Assembly: GCF_003116135.1 (NCBI RefSeq)
Contig: NZ_PDOA01000009.1
Coordinates: 1-64,000, forward strand
From: Teichococcus aestuarii
Lineage (GTDB): Bacteria > Pseudomonadota > Alphaproteobacteria > Acetobacterales > Acetobacteraceae
Length of the DNA stretch: 64,000 nucleotides
Reading direction: 5' to 3'
Shown here: one piece after another, positions 7,755 to 15,547 of the stretch
How positions within the stretch are numbered: the stretch's first letter is position 1
Layout: each line of letters starts with the position of its first letter
Position numbers and translations under genes: made by a program
The notes under the pieces: model-generated
Seen by the model: the letters and a program-made list of their open reading frames with translations, nothing else
The model's database searches: none
What the model was told of the DNA's origin: nothing

Positions 7755-8639
7755 TTGTCCGACACCGCCGACCACCCTCTGATGCCCACCCTGGCCCGCA
7801 TCGCCGCGGCGCTGGAGCGCCTGGCGCCGCCGCCGCCGGCCCGGCCCGATCTCGGCGCGGCCGACGCCTTCGTGTGGCACCCCGCCACCCACGGCGGCAG
7901 CCCGGCCATGCTGGCGCCGGTGCCGCGCGTGGCGGCGGTGGAGATCGGCCTGCTGCAGGGGGTGGACCGGCAGAAGGGCCTGCTGCTGGAGAACACCCGC
8001 CGCTTCGCCGCCGGGCTGCCGGCCAACAACGCCATGCTCTGGGGCGCGCGCGGCATGGGCAAGTCCTCGCTGGTGAAGGCCGCCCACGCCGCCGCCAATG
8101 CCGAGACGCCCGGCAGCCTGGCGCTGATCGAGATCCAGCGCGAGGACATCCGCACCCTGCCGGAGCTGCTGAACATCCTGCGCGGCGGCACGCGCCGCTG
8201 CCTGGTGTTCTGCGACGACCTCTCCTTCGAGCGCGAGGACCAGGACTACAAGGCGCTGAAATCGGTGCTGGATGGCGGCATCGAGGGACGGCCGTCCAAC
8301 GTGCTGTTCTACGCCACCAGCAACCGCCGCCACCTGATGCCGCGCGACATGATCGAGAACGAGCGCAGCAGCGCCATCAACCCTGGCGAAGCGGTGGAGG
8401 AGAAGGTCTCCCTCAGCGACCGCTTCGGGCTGTGGATCGGCTTCCACAACGCCGACCAGAACACCTTCTTCGCCATGGTGGAGGGCTATGCCGCCGCGCT
8501 GAAGCTGCCGGTCAGCCAGGAGGAGCTGCACCGCGCGGCCGTGGAGTGGTCCGTCACGCGCGGTGGGCGCTCGGGGCGCGTGGCGTGGCAGTTCATCCTC
8601 GACCTCGCCGGGCGGCTCGGCGTGGCGCTGCCGGAGTGA
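7755..8639 (+). CDS. DUF815 AAA+-type ATP-binding protein
   Basis: 294 aa with a TTG start at 7755 placed by the GGAG at 7743-7746; ATG 7782 (MPTLARI) is the alternative. Walker A is WGARGMGKSS near residue 100 and Walker B is CLVFCDDLSF near 155, followed by a sensor segment VLFYATSNRRHLMPRDM. These define the DUF815 branch of AAA+ ATPases, of unknown cellular role. The stop overlaps the GTG start of the next gene (GTGA), so the two are translationally coupled. This pairing is common next to yajC in alphaproteobacteria by recollection, which I could not check here. Confidence 0.85.
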   Translation: MSDTADHPLMPTLARIAAALERLAPPPPARPDLGAADAFVWHPATHGGSPAMLAPVPRVAAVEIGLLQGVDRQKGLLLENTRRFAAGLPANNAMLWGARGMGKSSLVKAAHAAANAETPGSLALIEIQREDIRTLPELLNILRGGTRRCLVFCDDLSFEREDQDYKALKSVLDGGIEGRPSNVLFYATSNRRHLMPRDMIENERSSAINPGEAVEEKVSLSDRFGLWIGFHNADQNTFFAMVEGYAAALKLPVSQEELHRAAVEWSVTRGGRSGRVAWQFILDLAGRLGVALPE

Positions 8640-9622
8640 CGGAAGGCCTGCCGCCACCGAAGGGCGCGCGTCGCGAGGGGAAGGTGTTCCTCAACCCCGA
8701 TGGCTCGCGCCCCGGCCAGAGCTTCGGCGCGCTGTGGCGGCTGATGCGCGAGCGCGGCGGCACGCCCTGGCCGGAGCGGGTGGAGAACCCCGTCTTCCCG
8801 GCCCCGCCCGCGCCGCCGCCGGGCCATGCCACCGTCACCTTCCTCGGCCATGCCAGCTTCCTGATCCAGCCGCATGGCGGGCCGGTGATGCTGACCGACC
8901 CGATCTGGAGCGAGCGGTGCAGTCCCTTCTCCTTCATGGGGCCGAAGCGGGTGCGGCCGCCGGGCCTAGCCTTCGAGGCGCTGCCGCCTATCGACATCGT
9001 GCTGCTCAGCCACAACCACTACGACCATTGCGACATCCCGACGCTGAGGCGCCTGCACGCCCGCTTCGCGCCGCGCATCCTCACCGGCCTCGGCAATGCG
9101 AAGCTCCTGGCGAGGCATGGGATGCGCGATGTGGCGGAGCTGGACTGGTGGCAGGAGGCACCGCTGCCCGGCGGTGGCGCGGCGCGCTTCCTGCCGGCCC
9201 GCCACTTCGCCGCGCGTGGCCTGCACGACCGGGCGCACACCCTCTGGGGCGGCTTCATGATCGAGCCGGCCTCGGGCGGGCGGATCTACTTCGCCGGTGA
9301 CTCCGCCTGGGGCGCGCATTTCGAGGAGATCGGCCAGCGCCATGGCGGCATCGACCTCGCCCTGCTGCCGATCGGTGCCTATGCGCCGCGCTGGTTCATG
9401 CAGGTGGTGCACGTGAACCCGGAGGAGGCGGTGCGCGCCTTCGCGGTGCTGCGGGCGCGCGAGGCGCTGGCGATGCATTTCGGCACCTTCAAGCTGACGC
9501 AGGAAGGCATCGACGAACCGGTGGAGGGGCTGCGGGCGGCGCTGGCCGAGGCCGGGCTGCCGGAGGCGCGGTTCCGCGCGCCAGGCTGCGGCGAGAGCGT
9601 GGTGGTGAGACTGGAGAAATAG
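8636..9622 (+). CDS. Metallo-beta-lactamase fold hydrolase (NAPE-PLD/UlaG-like)
   Basis: 328 aa from GTG 8636, overlapping the DUF815 stop by four bases. The fold begins with VTFLGHASFLIQ, and the metal-binding motif is H116-N-H-Y-D-H121 (SHNHYDHCD). Further ligands are H in FLPARHF, D in YFAGDSAWG and H near the end in LAMHFGTF. The SHNHYDH motif and the LTDPIWSERCSPF segment match the branch related to N-acyl-phosphatidylethanolamine phospholipase D, so a phospholipid or phosphodiester substrate is possible. No signal peptide is visible. Confidence 0.85.
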   Translation: MTEGLPPPKGARREGKVFLNPDGSRPGQSFGALWRLMRERGGTPWPERVENPVFPAPPAPPPGHATVTFLGHASFLIQPHGGPVMLTDPIWSERCSPFSFMGPKRVRPPGLAFEALPPIDIVLLSHNHYDHCDIPTLRRLHARFAPRILTGLGNAKLLARHGMRDVAELDWWQEAPLPGGGAARFLPARHFAARGLHDRAHTLWGGFMIEPASGGRIYFAGDSAWGAHFEEIGQRHGGIDLALLPIGAYAPRWFMQVVHVNPEEAVRAFAVLRAREALAMHFGTFKLTQEGIDEPVEGLRAALAEAGLPEARFRAPGCGESVVVRLEK

Positions 9623-9690
9623 AACCTTCTTTTTCTGAAGAAAAAGAAGCAAAAAGACTTTGTCGGTTTGGCGTTGCGCCAAACCGACAA
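9621..9690. repeat. Convergent-gene intergenic repeat, copy A (double hairpin)
   Basis: Two hairpins in series between convergent genes. The first has a 9-bp stem (CTTCTTTTT at 9626-9634 with its complement at 9641-9649). The second is a 14-bp perfect stem (TTGTCGGTTTGGCG at 9660-9673 with 9677-9690) around a three-base loop. A 44-base stretch (9621-9664) recurs with one mismatch at 38178-38221. The element probably acts as a bidirectional terminator. Confidence 0.8.
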
Positions 9691-9700
9691 AAGCCTGGCT

Positions 9701-10525
9701 TCAGGCCCCGACGATGACCGCCCCGCCGAAGGTCTTCTCGACGAAGTCCTTCACCGCCGGGTCGGCATAGGCGCGCGCCAGGGTCTGCGCCCAGGGCTTG
9801 CCCTCGTCGCCGCGGCGGGTGACGACCAGCACCGTATAGGCGCTGTCGGTGCCCTCGATGGCCAGGCCTTCCTTCAGCGGGTTCAGCCCGGCGGGCACGG
9901 CGTAGTTGCCGGTGATGGCGGCGGCGTCCACGTCATCGAGGCTGCGGGCGATGGAGGCGGCCTCCAGCTCGACGATGCGCACGCGCTTCGGGTTGCCGGT
10001 GATGTCGGCCACCGTGGCGCGGTAGTCGGCACCGGACTTCAGTTCGATGACACCGGCCTTGGCCAGCAGCAGCAGGGCGCGGCCGCCATTGGTCGGGTCG
10101 TTCGGGATGGCGACGCGGGCGCCGTTCGGCAGGTCCGCCAGCGCCTTGTGCTTCTTGCTGAACACGCCCATCACCGTCAGCATGGTCTTGCCCACGGGCA
10201 CGAAGTCGTAGCCGCGCTGCGCCTTCTGCGCGTCGAGGAAGGGCTGGTGCTGGTAGGTGTTGACGTCGATCTCGCCCGCCGCCAACGCCGCGTTGGGCTG
10301 GATGAAGTCCGAGAACTCGGTGATCTTCAGCACGAAGCCCTGCTTCGCCAGCACGTCGCGCACCACTTCGAGCACCTGGGCGTGCACACCGCTGGTGACG
10401 CCGACGCGCAGCGGCCGCGCGGCGGTGCCGATCTCACCCGCGCCCTGCGCGAAGGCCGGCACGCGGAGGATGGCCGGCAGCAGCAGCGCGCCGCCGGCGA
10501 GGATCAGGGTACGACGGTTCAGCAT
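9701..10525 (-). CDS. metQ: Methionine ABC transporter substrate-binding protein, copy 1
   Basis: 274 aa from ATG 10525, which has GAGGAG about nine bases upstream; a GTG nine bases earlier is in frame. The N-terminus MLNRRTLILAGGALLLPAIL ends near AFAQG and is a Sec signal peptide without a lipobox cysteine, so the protein is probably a free periplasmic form. The mature protein has the NlpA/MetQ pattern: LRVGVTSGVHAQVLEVVRDV, NTYQHQPFLD and RVAIPNDPTNGGRALLLL. It would deliver methionine to MetI-MetN. It is 12 bp after a second metQ and last in the operon. Confidence 0.88.
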   Translation of the reverse strand: MLNRRTLILAGGALLLPAILRVPAFAQGAGEIGTAARPLRVGVTSGVHAQVLEVVRDVLAKQGFVLKITEFSDFIQPNAALAAGEIDVNTYQHQPFLDAQKAQRGYDFVPVGKTMLTVMGVFSKKHKALADLPNGARVAIPNDPTNGGRALLLLAKAGVIELKSGADYRATVADITGNPKRVRIVELEAASIARSLDDVDAAAITGNYAVPAGLNPLKEGLAIEGTDSAYTVLVVTRRGDEGKPWAQTLARAYADPAVKDFVEKTFGGAVIVGA

Positions 10526-10537
10526 GGCGGCCACTCC

Positions 10538-11350
10538 TCAGAAGGCGGGAACGACGGAGCCCTGGAAGGTCTCCTGCACGAACTTCTTGATCTCATCGTT
10601 CTGGTAGGCGGCGACGAGGCGCTTCACCCAGGGGGCGTCCTTGTTGTCGCGGTGCACGGCGATGAGGTTGGCATAGGGGCTGTCGGCGCTCTCGATGGCG
10701 ACGGCGTCGCGCACCGGGTTCAGCCCCGCGGGGATGGCGAAGTTGGTGTTGATGGCCGCGGCCTCCACCTCGTCCAGCGTGCGCGGGATCTGCGCGGCCT
10801 CCAGCTCGATGATGCGCAGGCGCTTCGGGTTCTCCGTCACATCGGCCACGGTGGCGCGGAAATCGGCGCCCTCGGTCAGCTTGAAGGCGCCGTTCGCCGC
10901 CAGCAGGGCCAGGGCGCGGCCGCCATTGGTCGGGTCGTTCGGGATGGCGATGCGGCCGCCATTCGGGATGTCGGCGATCTTCTTGTGCTTGCGGGAATAG
11001 ACGCCCATCGGGAAGACCAGCGTCTTGCCCACCGCCACCAGCGGCAGGTTGCGGTCCCGCACCGTCTGGTCGAGGAAGGGCTGGTGCTGGTAGCTGTTGG
11101 CGTCCAGGTCCTTGGCCGCCAGCGCCGCGTTCGGCGTGATGTAGTCGGAGAACGGGACGATGCGCAGCACCAGCCCGTCGCGCGCGGCGATCTCCTGCAC
11201 CTTCTCCAGCACCTGGCTGTGCGGCCCGGCGGTGCCGCCGATGCGCAGCGGGCGGGACTGCGTGCCGATCTCCTGCGCGCGGGCCGGAAGGCTGCCCAGG
11301 AAGGGCAGGGCGAGGCCGCTGCCGAGCAGCGTGCGGCGGTTCAGGGACAT
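10538..11350 (-). CDS. metQ: Methionine ABC transporter substrate-binding protein, copy 2
   Basis: 270 aa. Signal peptide MSLNRRTLLGSGLALPFLG up to about ARAQ, again without lipobox. The mature part shares PRTLDEVEAAAINTNFAIPA, YQHQPFLDQ and AIPNDPTNGGRAL with copy 1, clearly a paralogue but diverged. It lies between metI and the other metQ. Two binding proteins feeding one permease suggest different ligand preferences, for example L-methionine versus D-methionine or sulfoxide, which is inference. Confidence 0.88.
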   Translation of the reverse strand: MSLNRRTLLGSGLALPFLGSLPARAQEIGTQSRPLRIGGTAGPHSQVLEKVQEIAARDGLVLRIVPFSDYITPNAALAAKDLDANSYQHQPFLDQTVRDRNLPLVAVGKTLVFPMGVYSRKHKKIADIPNGGRIAIPNDPTNGGRALALLAANGAFKLTEGADFRATVADVTENPKRLRIIELEAAQIPRTLDEVEAAAINTNFAIPAGLNPVRDAVAIESADSPYANLIAVHRDNKDAPWVKRLVAAYQNDEIKKFVQETFQGSVVPAF

Positions 11351-11384
11351 GGCGGTCTCCTTCTTTCTTGTGTCGGGTCTACGG

Positions 11385-12050
11385 TCAGCGGCGGCGGACG
11401 CGGCGCACCAGCCAGTCGCCCAGCGATTGCAGCCCCTGCACGAACAGGATCAGCACGATGACGACGCTCGCCATCACCTCCGGCATGAAGCGCTGGTAGC
11501 CGAAGCGGATGCCGAGATCGCCCAGGCCCCCGCCGCCCACCGCGCCGGCCATGGCCGAGTAGCCGACGAGGCTCACCAGCGTGACGGTGACGGCGGCGAT
11601 CAGGCCGGGCATCGCCTCCGGCACCAGCACCTTCCACAGGATCTGCAGCCGGGTGGCGCCCATGGCGCGGGCGGCCTCGACCACGCCGCGGTCCACCTCG
11701 CGGAAGGCGGTCTCGAACAGGCGGGCGATGAAGGCGGTGGAGGCCAGCGCCAGCGGCACGATGGCCGCGCCCGTGCCGATCGAGGTGCCAGCCACCAGCC
11801 GGGTAAAGGGCACGATCGCCACCATCAGGATGATGAAGGGGGTGGAGCGGACGGCGTTGATCAGCAGGCCGAGCGGCCGGTTCACCAGCCCGTTCTGCGC
11901 CAGCCCGCCACGGTCGGTGGCGTGCAGCAGCAGGGCCAGCGGCAGGCCGAAGACGATGGCGATGGCGGCGGCGCCGCCGACCATGGTCAGCGTCTCGATG
12001 GCAGCCTCGACGAAGAGCTGCTCCAGCATCGGGGTGAGCCAGGGGATCAT
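11385..12050 (-). CDS. metI: Methionine ABC transporter permease
   Basis: 221 aa, the normal MetI length, with about five membrane segments (for example IAIVFGLPLALLL and FIILMVAIVPFT). The cytoplasmic EAA loop is visible as EAARAMGATRLQILWKVLVP, which contacts MetN. Its ATG follows the metN stop by one base (TGA-C-ATG), so translation is coupled. Together with MetN and a MetQ it imports methionine across the inner membrane. Confidence 0.92.
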   Translation of the reverse strand: MIPWLTPMLEQLFVEAAIETLTMVGGAAAIAIVFGLPLALLLHATDRGGLAQNGLVNRPLGLLINAVRSTPFIILMVAIVPFTRLVAGTSIGTGAAIVPLALASTAFIARLFETAFREVDRGVVEAARAMGATRLQILWKVLVPEAMPGLIAAVTVTLVSLVGYSAMAGAVGGGGLGDLGIRFGYQRFMPEVMASVVIVLILFVQGLQSLGDWLVRRVRRR

Positions 12051-12051
12051 G

Positions 12052-13185
12052 TCAGGCGGCCTCCGCCTTGGTCTGGAGGGTCGGGGCGTCCACCGGGGTC
12101 ACGGTCAGGCCCAGCTCGGTGAACCAGGCGGTGGCGGCGTCGATCTGCTCCGGGCTGCCATAGGCGGCCAGGGCCATCAGGCCGAAGGGCTCGCCGGCGA
12201 TCTCGTCGATGCGGCCCGAGATGATGTCGAGGTCGAGCGCGAAGCGGCGCGAGGCCTCGCTGATGACGGCGCGCGTGCTGTTCGGCCCGGCGAAGAGCAC
12301 CTGCAGCAGGCGCCGCTCCTCTCCCTCGCGCGGGGCGGGGAGGCGGGCCACGGTGCCGGGCGGGATGAAATGGCCGATGGTGTCGGCGATGAAGCGGCGC
12401 GTGGTGGGGTGGCGCGGCCGGGTGAAGACGTCGAACACCCGGCCCTCCTCGATCACCTGGCCGCGCTCCATCACCGCCACGCGGTCGCAGATCTCCTTCA
12501 CCACCGCCATCTCGTGGGTGATGAGCAGCACGGTGAGGTCGAGCTGGTCGCGCAGCCGCTTGATCAGCGCCAGGATCTCCTGCGTCGTCTCGGGGTCGAG
12601 CGCGCTGGTCGCCTCGTCGCAGAGCAGGATGCGCGGGCGCGGGGCGAGCGCGCGGGCGATGCCGACGCGCTGCTTCTGCCCGCCCGAGAGCTGCGCCGGG
12701 TAGGCGCCCGCCTTGTCGGCCAGCCCCACCAGGGCCAGCGCCTCCGCCACGCGCTGGGCGCGCTCGGCGCGCGGCACGCCGGCCACCTCCAGCGGGAAGG
12801 CGACATTGTCCGCCACGGTGCGGGAGGAGAGCAGGTTGAAGTGCTGGAACACCATGCCGATGCGCCGGCGCCGCTCGCGCAGCGCCGTGCCGTCCAGCCC
12901 GAGCAGGTCCTCGCCCAGCACCCGCACCGCGCCGGAATCAGGGCGCTCCAGCAGGTTCACGCAGCGGATCAGGGTGGATTTGCCGGCGCCCGAGCGGCCG
13001 ACGATGCCGAAGATCTCGCCCGGCGCCACCTGCAGCGAGACGCCATCCAGCGCCTTCGTCGCGGCGCCGCGCCCGGTGAAGAGGCGGCGCAGGTCGTGCA
13101 GGTCGATGGCGGGGCCGGGGCCGGCTCCGGTTACGGCCCCGGGCTGCGCGGGCGGCGGCGCCGGCGCGGCGGCAGAAACAGACAT
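12052..13185 (-). CDS. metN: Methionine ABC transporter ATP-binding protein
   Basis: 377 aa. An N-terminal extension of about 25 residues rich in A, P and G precedes the ABC domain. Walker A is GRSGAGKST, the signature LSGGQKQR, Walker B ILLCDEATSALD, and the H-loop LLITHEM. The C-terminal 80 residues form the NIL (C2) domain, in which MetN senses methionine and shuts transport (trans-inhibition). It is the first gene of the metNIQQ operon and is preceded by a long leader with a probable SAM-II riboswitch. Confidence 0.92.
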   Translation of the reverse strand: MSVSAAAPAPPPAQPGAVTGAGPGPAIDLHDLRRLFTGRGAATKALDGVSLQVAPGEIFGIVGRSGAGKSTLIRCVNLLERPDSGAVRVLGEDLLGLDGTALRERRRRIGMVFQHFNLLSSRTVADNVAFPLEVAGVPRAERAQRVAEALALVGLADKAGAYPAQLSGGQKQRVGIARALAPRPRILLCDEATSALDPETTQEILALIKRLRDQLDLTVLLITHEMAVVKEICDRVAVMERGQVIEEGRVFDVFTRPRHPTTRRFIADTIGHFIPPGTVARLPAPREGEERRLLQVLFAGPNSTRAVISEASRRFALDLDIISGRIDEIAGEPFGLMALAAYGSPEQIDAATAWFTELGLTVTPVDAPTLQTKAEAA

Positions 13186-13715
13186 GGCAGTTCCGATGAC
13201 GTGAAAGCGGGGGAGGAGGGCGCCACGCGGCGCGGCGGCACGGCGGCACCGTGCCTGGCGGATCAGCCGGCGGTCAGCAATCCGGCGTTCAGCAGAGGGG
13301 CATTCGACAGGTCATGGGCACTCCGGGCATCTCCAACACGGTCGGATGACCCACGAAGCGACCGGCGGCGGAGGGCTTCACCCTCCCGGCCCGCAGCCCG
13401 GCTTCCTGGCGCTTTAGCACTTGGTGTCGCGGCGCAAGCTGCATCCGTCAAATCCCCGCGGGAAGGCATATTCCCCTTCCGATGCGGAGAATGGAGAAAC
13501 CACAGCCCGACCGCAAGCATGGAAGCGCCTCATAACACCATGCGCTGAACGCATGGCTCGTCCTCGTGATCAGCCATGGCGTGCAAATCTCGCGCAGAGG
13601 CTGTAGAAGGCGCGGCATCCTGCCGGGTGAGCGGCGCCATCGCGCCCACATCCCGCAGAGGAAGCGCCCCAGACCCGGGTGCGCACCACCCGACCGTGGC
13701 GGATCTTTCGAACAC
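13186..13715. other. Intergenic region between metN and the DEAD-box helicase gene
   Basis: 530 bases without a convincing gene. The half nearer metN is its leader, about 220-280 bases long, with the riboswitch candidate at its 5' end. A minus-strand open frame at 13263-13520 overlaps the riboswitch and shows no family features. The half nearer the helicase (13,500-13,715) would hold the helicase promoter; I see no clear box or second gene. Confidence 0.6.
13405..13460 (-). ncRNA. Probable SAM-II riboswitch in the metN leader
   Basis: On the minus strand the leader reads GATTTGACGG, then CTTGCGCCGCG, then GTGCTAAAGCG. The order GAUUUGA - CUUGC-CC-CG - GCUAAAG is the conserved core of the alphaproteobacterial SAM-II (metA motif) H-type pseudoknot. 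It lies about 220 bases before the metN start, as expected for a switch that lowers methionine uptake when S-adenosylmethionine is high. I matched it by eye; the pseudoknot pairing was not computed. Confidence 0.6.
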
Positions 13716-15386
13716 ATGCCTTTTCCTGTGATGCCCGAAGCGCTTCTGCGCGCCCTCACCGAGCGCGGCTATGCCGAGCCCACCGCCGTGCAGGCGGCGG
13801 TGCTGGAGCCGGAGACGGCGGGGCGCGACCTGCTCGTCTCGGCGCAGACCGGCTCGGGCAAGACAGTGGCCTTCGGCCTCGCCGTCTCGCCGGAGCTGAT
13901 GGGCGAGGCGGAGCGCCTGCCGCCCGCCGGCGCCCCCCTGGCCCTGGTGGTGGCGCCGACGCGCGAGCTGGCGCTGCAGGTGCGGACCGAGCTTTCCTGG
14001 CTCTACGCCGCGGCCGGCGGGCGCGTGGTCAGCTGCGTCGGCGGCATGGACCCGGTGGCGGAGCGCCGCGCCCTCTCGCAGGGCGCGCACATCGTCGTCG
14101 GCACGCCGGGCCGGCTGTGCGACCACCTGGACCGCGGCAATCTCCGCCCCGAGGCGCTGCGCGCCGTGGTGCTGGACGAGGCGGACGAGATGCTCGACCT
14201 CGGCTTCCGCGAGGAGCTGGAGAAGATCCTCGGCGCCGCGCCGGAGGACCGCCGCACCCTGCTGTTCTCCGCCACCGTGCCGCGCGAGATCGCGCGCCTG
14301 GCCGAGAACTTCCAGAGCGACGCCCTGCGCATCGAGGCCAAGGGCGAGGGCGGCCAGCATGTCGACATCGCCTATAAGGCGGTGCTGGTGGCGCCCTATG
14401 ACGTGGAGCGGGCGGTGGTGAACCTGCTGCGCGTCTCCGACAGCCCGCGCGCCATCGTCTTCTGCTCCACCCGCGCGGCGGTGGCGCGGCTGCACGGCAA
14501 CCTCTCCGAGCGCGGCTTCTCCGCCGTGGCGCTCTCCGGCGAACTGTCCCAGGCCGAGCGCAGCCGCGCCCTGCAGGGGCTGCGCGACGGCCGCGCCCAG
14601 GTCTGCGTCGCCACCGATGTGGCGGCGCGCGGCATCGACCTGCCGGATCTCGGCCTGGTCATCCATGCCGAGCTGCCGAAGGAGCCGGAGACCATGCTGC
14701 ACCGCTCCGGCCGCACCGGCCGGGCGGGGCGCAAGGGCACCTCGGTGCTGATCGTGCCGCCGAGCCGCCGCCGGATGGCCGAGCGGCTGCTGATGGCCGC
14801 GCGCGTCGAGGCCGAATGGGGCCCGCCGCCGGCCGCGGAGGCCATTCATGCGCGCGATGCCGAGCGGCTGGCCGCCCAGGCCCAGGCCCTGCTGGCCGAG
14901 GAGCCCTCGGCCGACGACACCGCCGTGGCCCGCGCCCTGCTGGACGGCGGCGCCGCGCCGGAGGCCATCGCCGCCGCGCTGGTGAAGGTGCTGCGCGCGC
15001 CGCTGCCGGCGCCGGAGGAGCTTTCCGCCGTGGAGGCTGGCCCGCCGCGCCGCCCGGTGCGCGAGCGCCCGACCGGCCCGGGGCAGGAAGGCGTGTGGTT
15101 CCGCATCAATGTGGGCCGCGACGGCAATGCCGACCCTCGCTGGGTGCTGCCCTTCCTGTGCCGGCGCGGCCAGGTGGCGCGCGACGAGATCGGCCGCATC
15201 CGCATCCTCGGGCGGGAGACGCAGTTCGAGGTGGCCGCCTATGCCGCCGGCCGCTTCGCCGCCGCGGCCCGCCGGCCGGATGCGGACGACCCGCATATCC
15301 GCGTGGAGCCGGTGCCGGCAGGGCACACCGCCCGCGGCCCGCGCCCTTCCGGCGGTGATCGGGGCCGCCGCCCACAGTTTCGTTGA
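13716..15386 (+). CDS. DEAD-box RNA helicase with DbpA-type RNA-binding domain
   Basis: 556 aa from ATG 13716. Motifs in order: Q motif region EPTAVQAAVL, Walker A AQTGSGKT (43-50), PTRELALQ, GTPGRL, D153-E-A-D156, SAT at about 184, then the second RecA domain with VCVATDVAARGIDLP and HRSGRTGRAGR. After about residue 370 there is a linker and a DbpA-like RNA-binding domain (EGVWFRINVGRDGNADPRW to about residue 530), which often targets structured rRNA. It likely remodels RNA in ribosome assembly or decay in the cytoplasm. The frame is open far upstream, but this ATG directly precedes the Q motif. Confidence 0.9.
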   Translation: MPFPVMPEALLRALTERGYAEPTAVQAAVLEPETAGRDLLVSAQTGSGKTVAFGLAVSPELMGEAERLPPAGAPLALVVAPTRELALQVRTELSWLYAAAGGRVVSCVGGMDPVAERRALSQGAHIVVGTPGRLCDHLDRGNLRPEALRAVVLDEADEMLDLGFREELEKILGAAPEDRRTLLFSATVPREIARLAENFQSDALRIEAKGEGGQHVDIAYKAVLVAPYDVERAVVNLLRVSDSPRAIVFCSTRAAVARLHGNLSERGFSAVALSGELSQAERSRALQGLRDGRAQVCVATDVAARGIDLPDLGLVIHAELPKEPETMLHRSGRTGRAGRKGTSVLIVPPSRRRMAERLLMAARVEAEWGPPPAAEAIHARDAERLAAQAQALLAEEPSADDTAVARALLDGGAAPEAIAAALVKVLRAPLPAPEELSAVEAGPPRRPVRERPTGPGQEGVWFRINVGRDGNADPRWVLPFLCRRGQVARDEIGRIRILGRETQFEVAAYAAGRFAAAARRPDADDPHIRVEPVPAGHTARGPRPSGGDRGRRPQFR

Positions 15387-15547
15387 GGCGGTCTGGTCCC
15401 GTTCAAGTTGCTGTGCGGAGGTGATGCCCTCCCTCCTGCCGGCTTCCATATCTGCTAGAGGCGGAGCTTCACGGACAAAGAATGGCGCTTCGTCGTCCTG
15501 GAAGGAGGACTGGCCGACGTTTGGCGGATCGAGGAGAAGCAGGATTG

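Noticed and set aside
13263-13520. 85-codon minus-strand frame in the metN leader
   Set aside because: Overlaps the riboswitch candidate, no family likeness and no good ribosome binding site.
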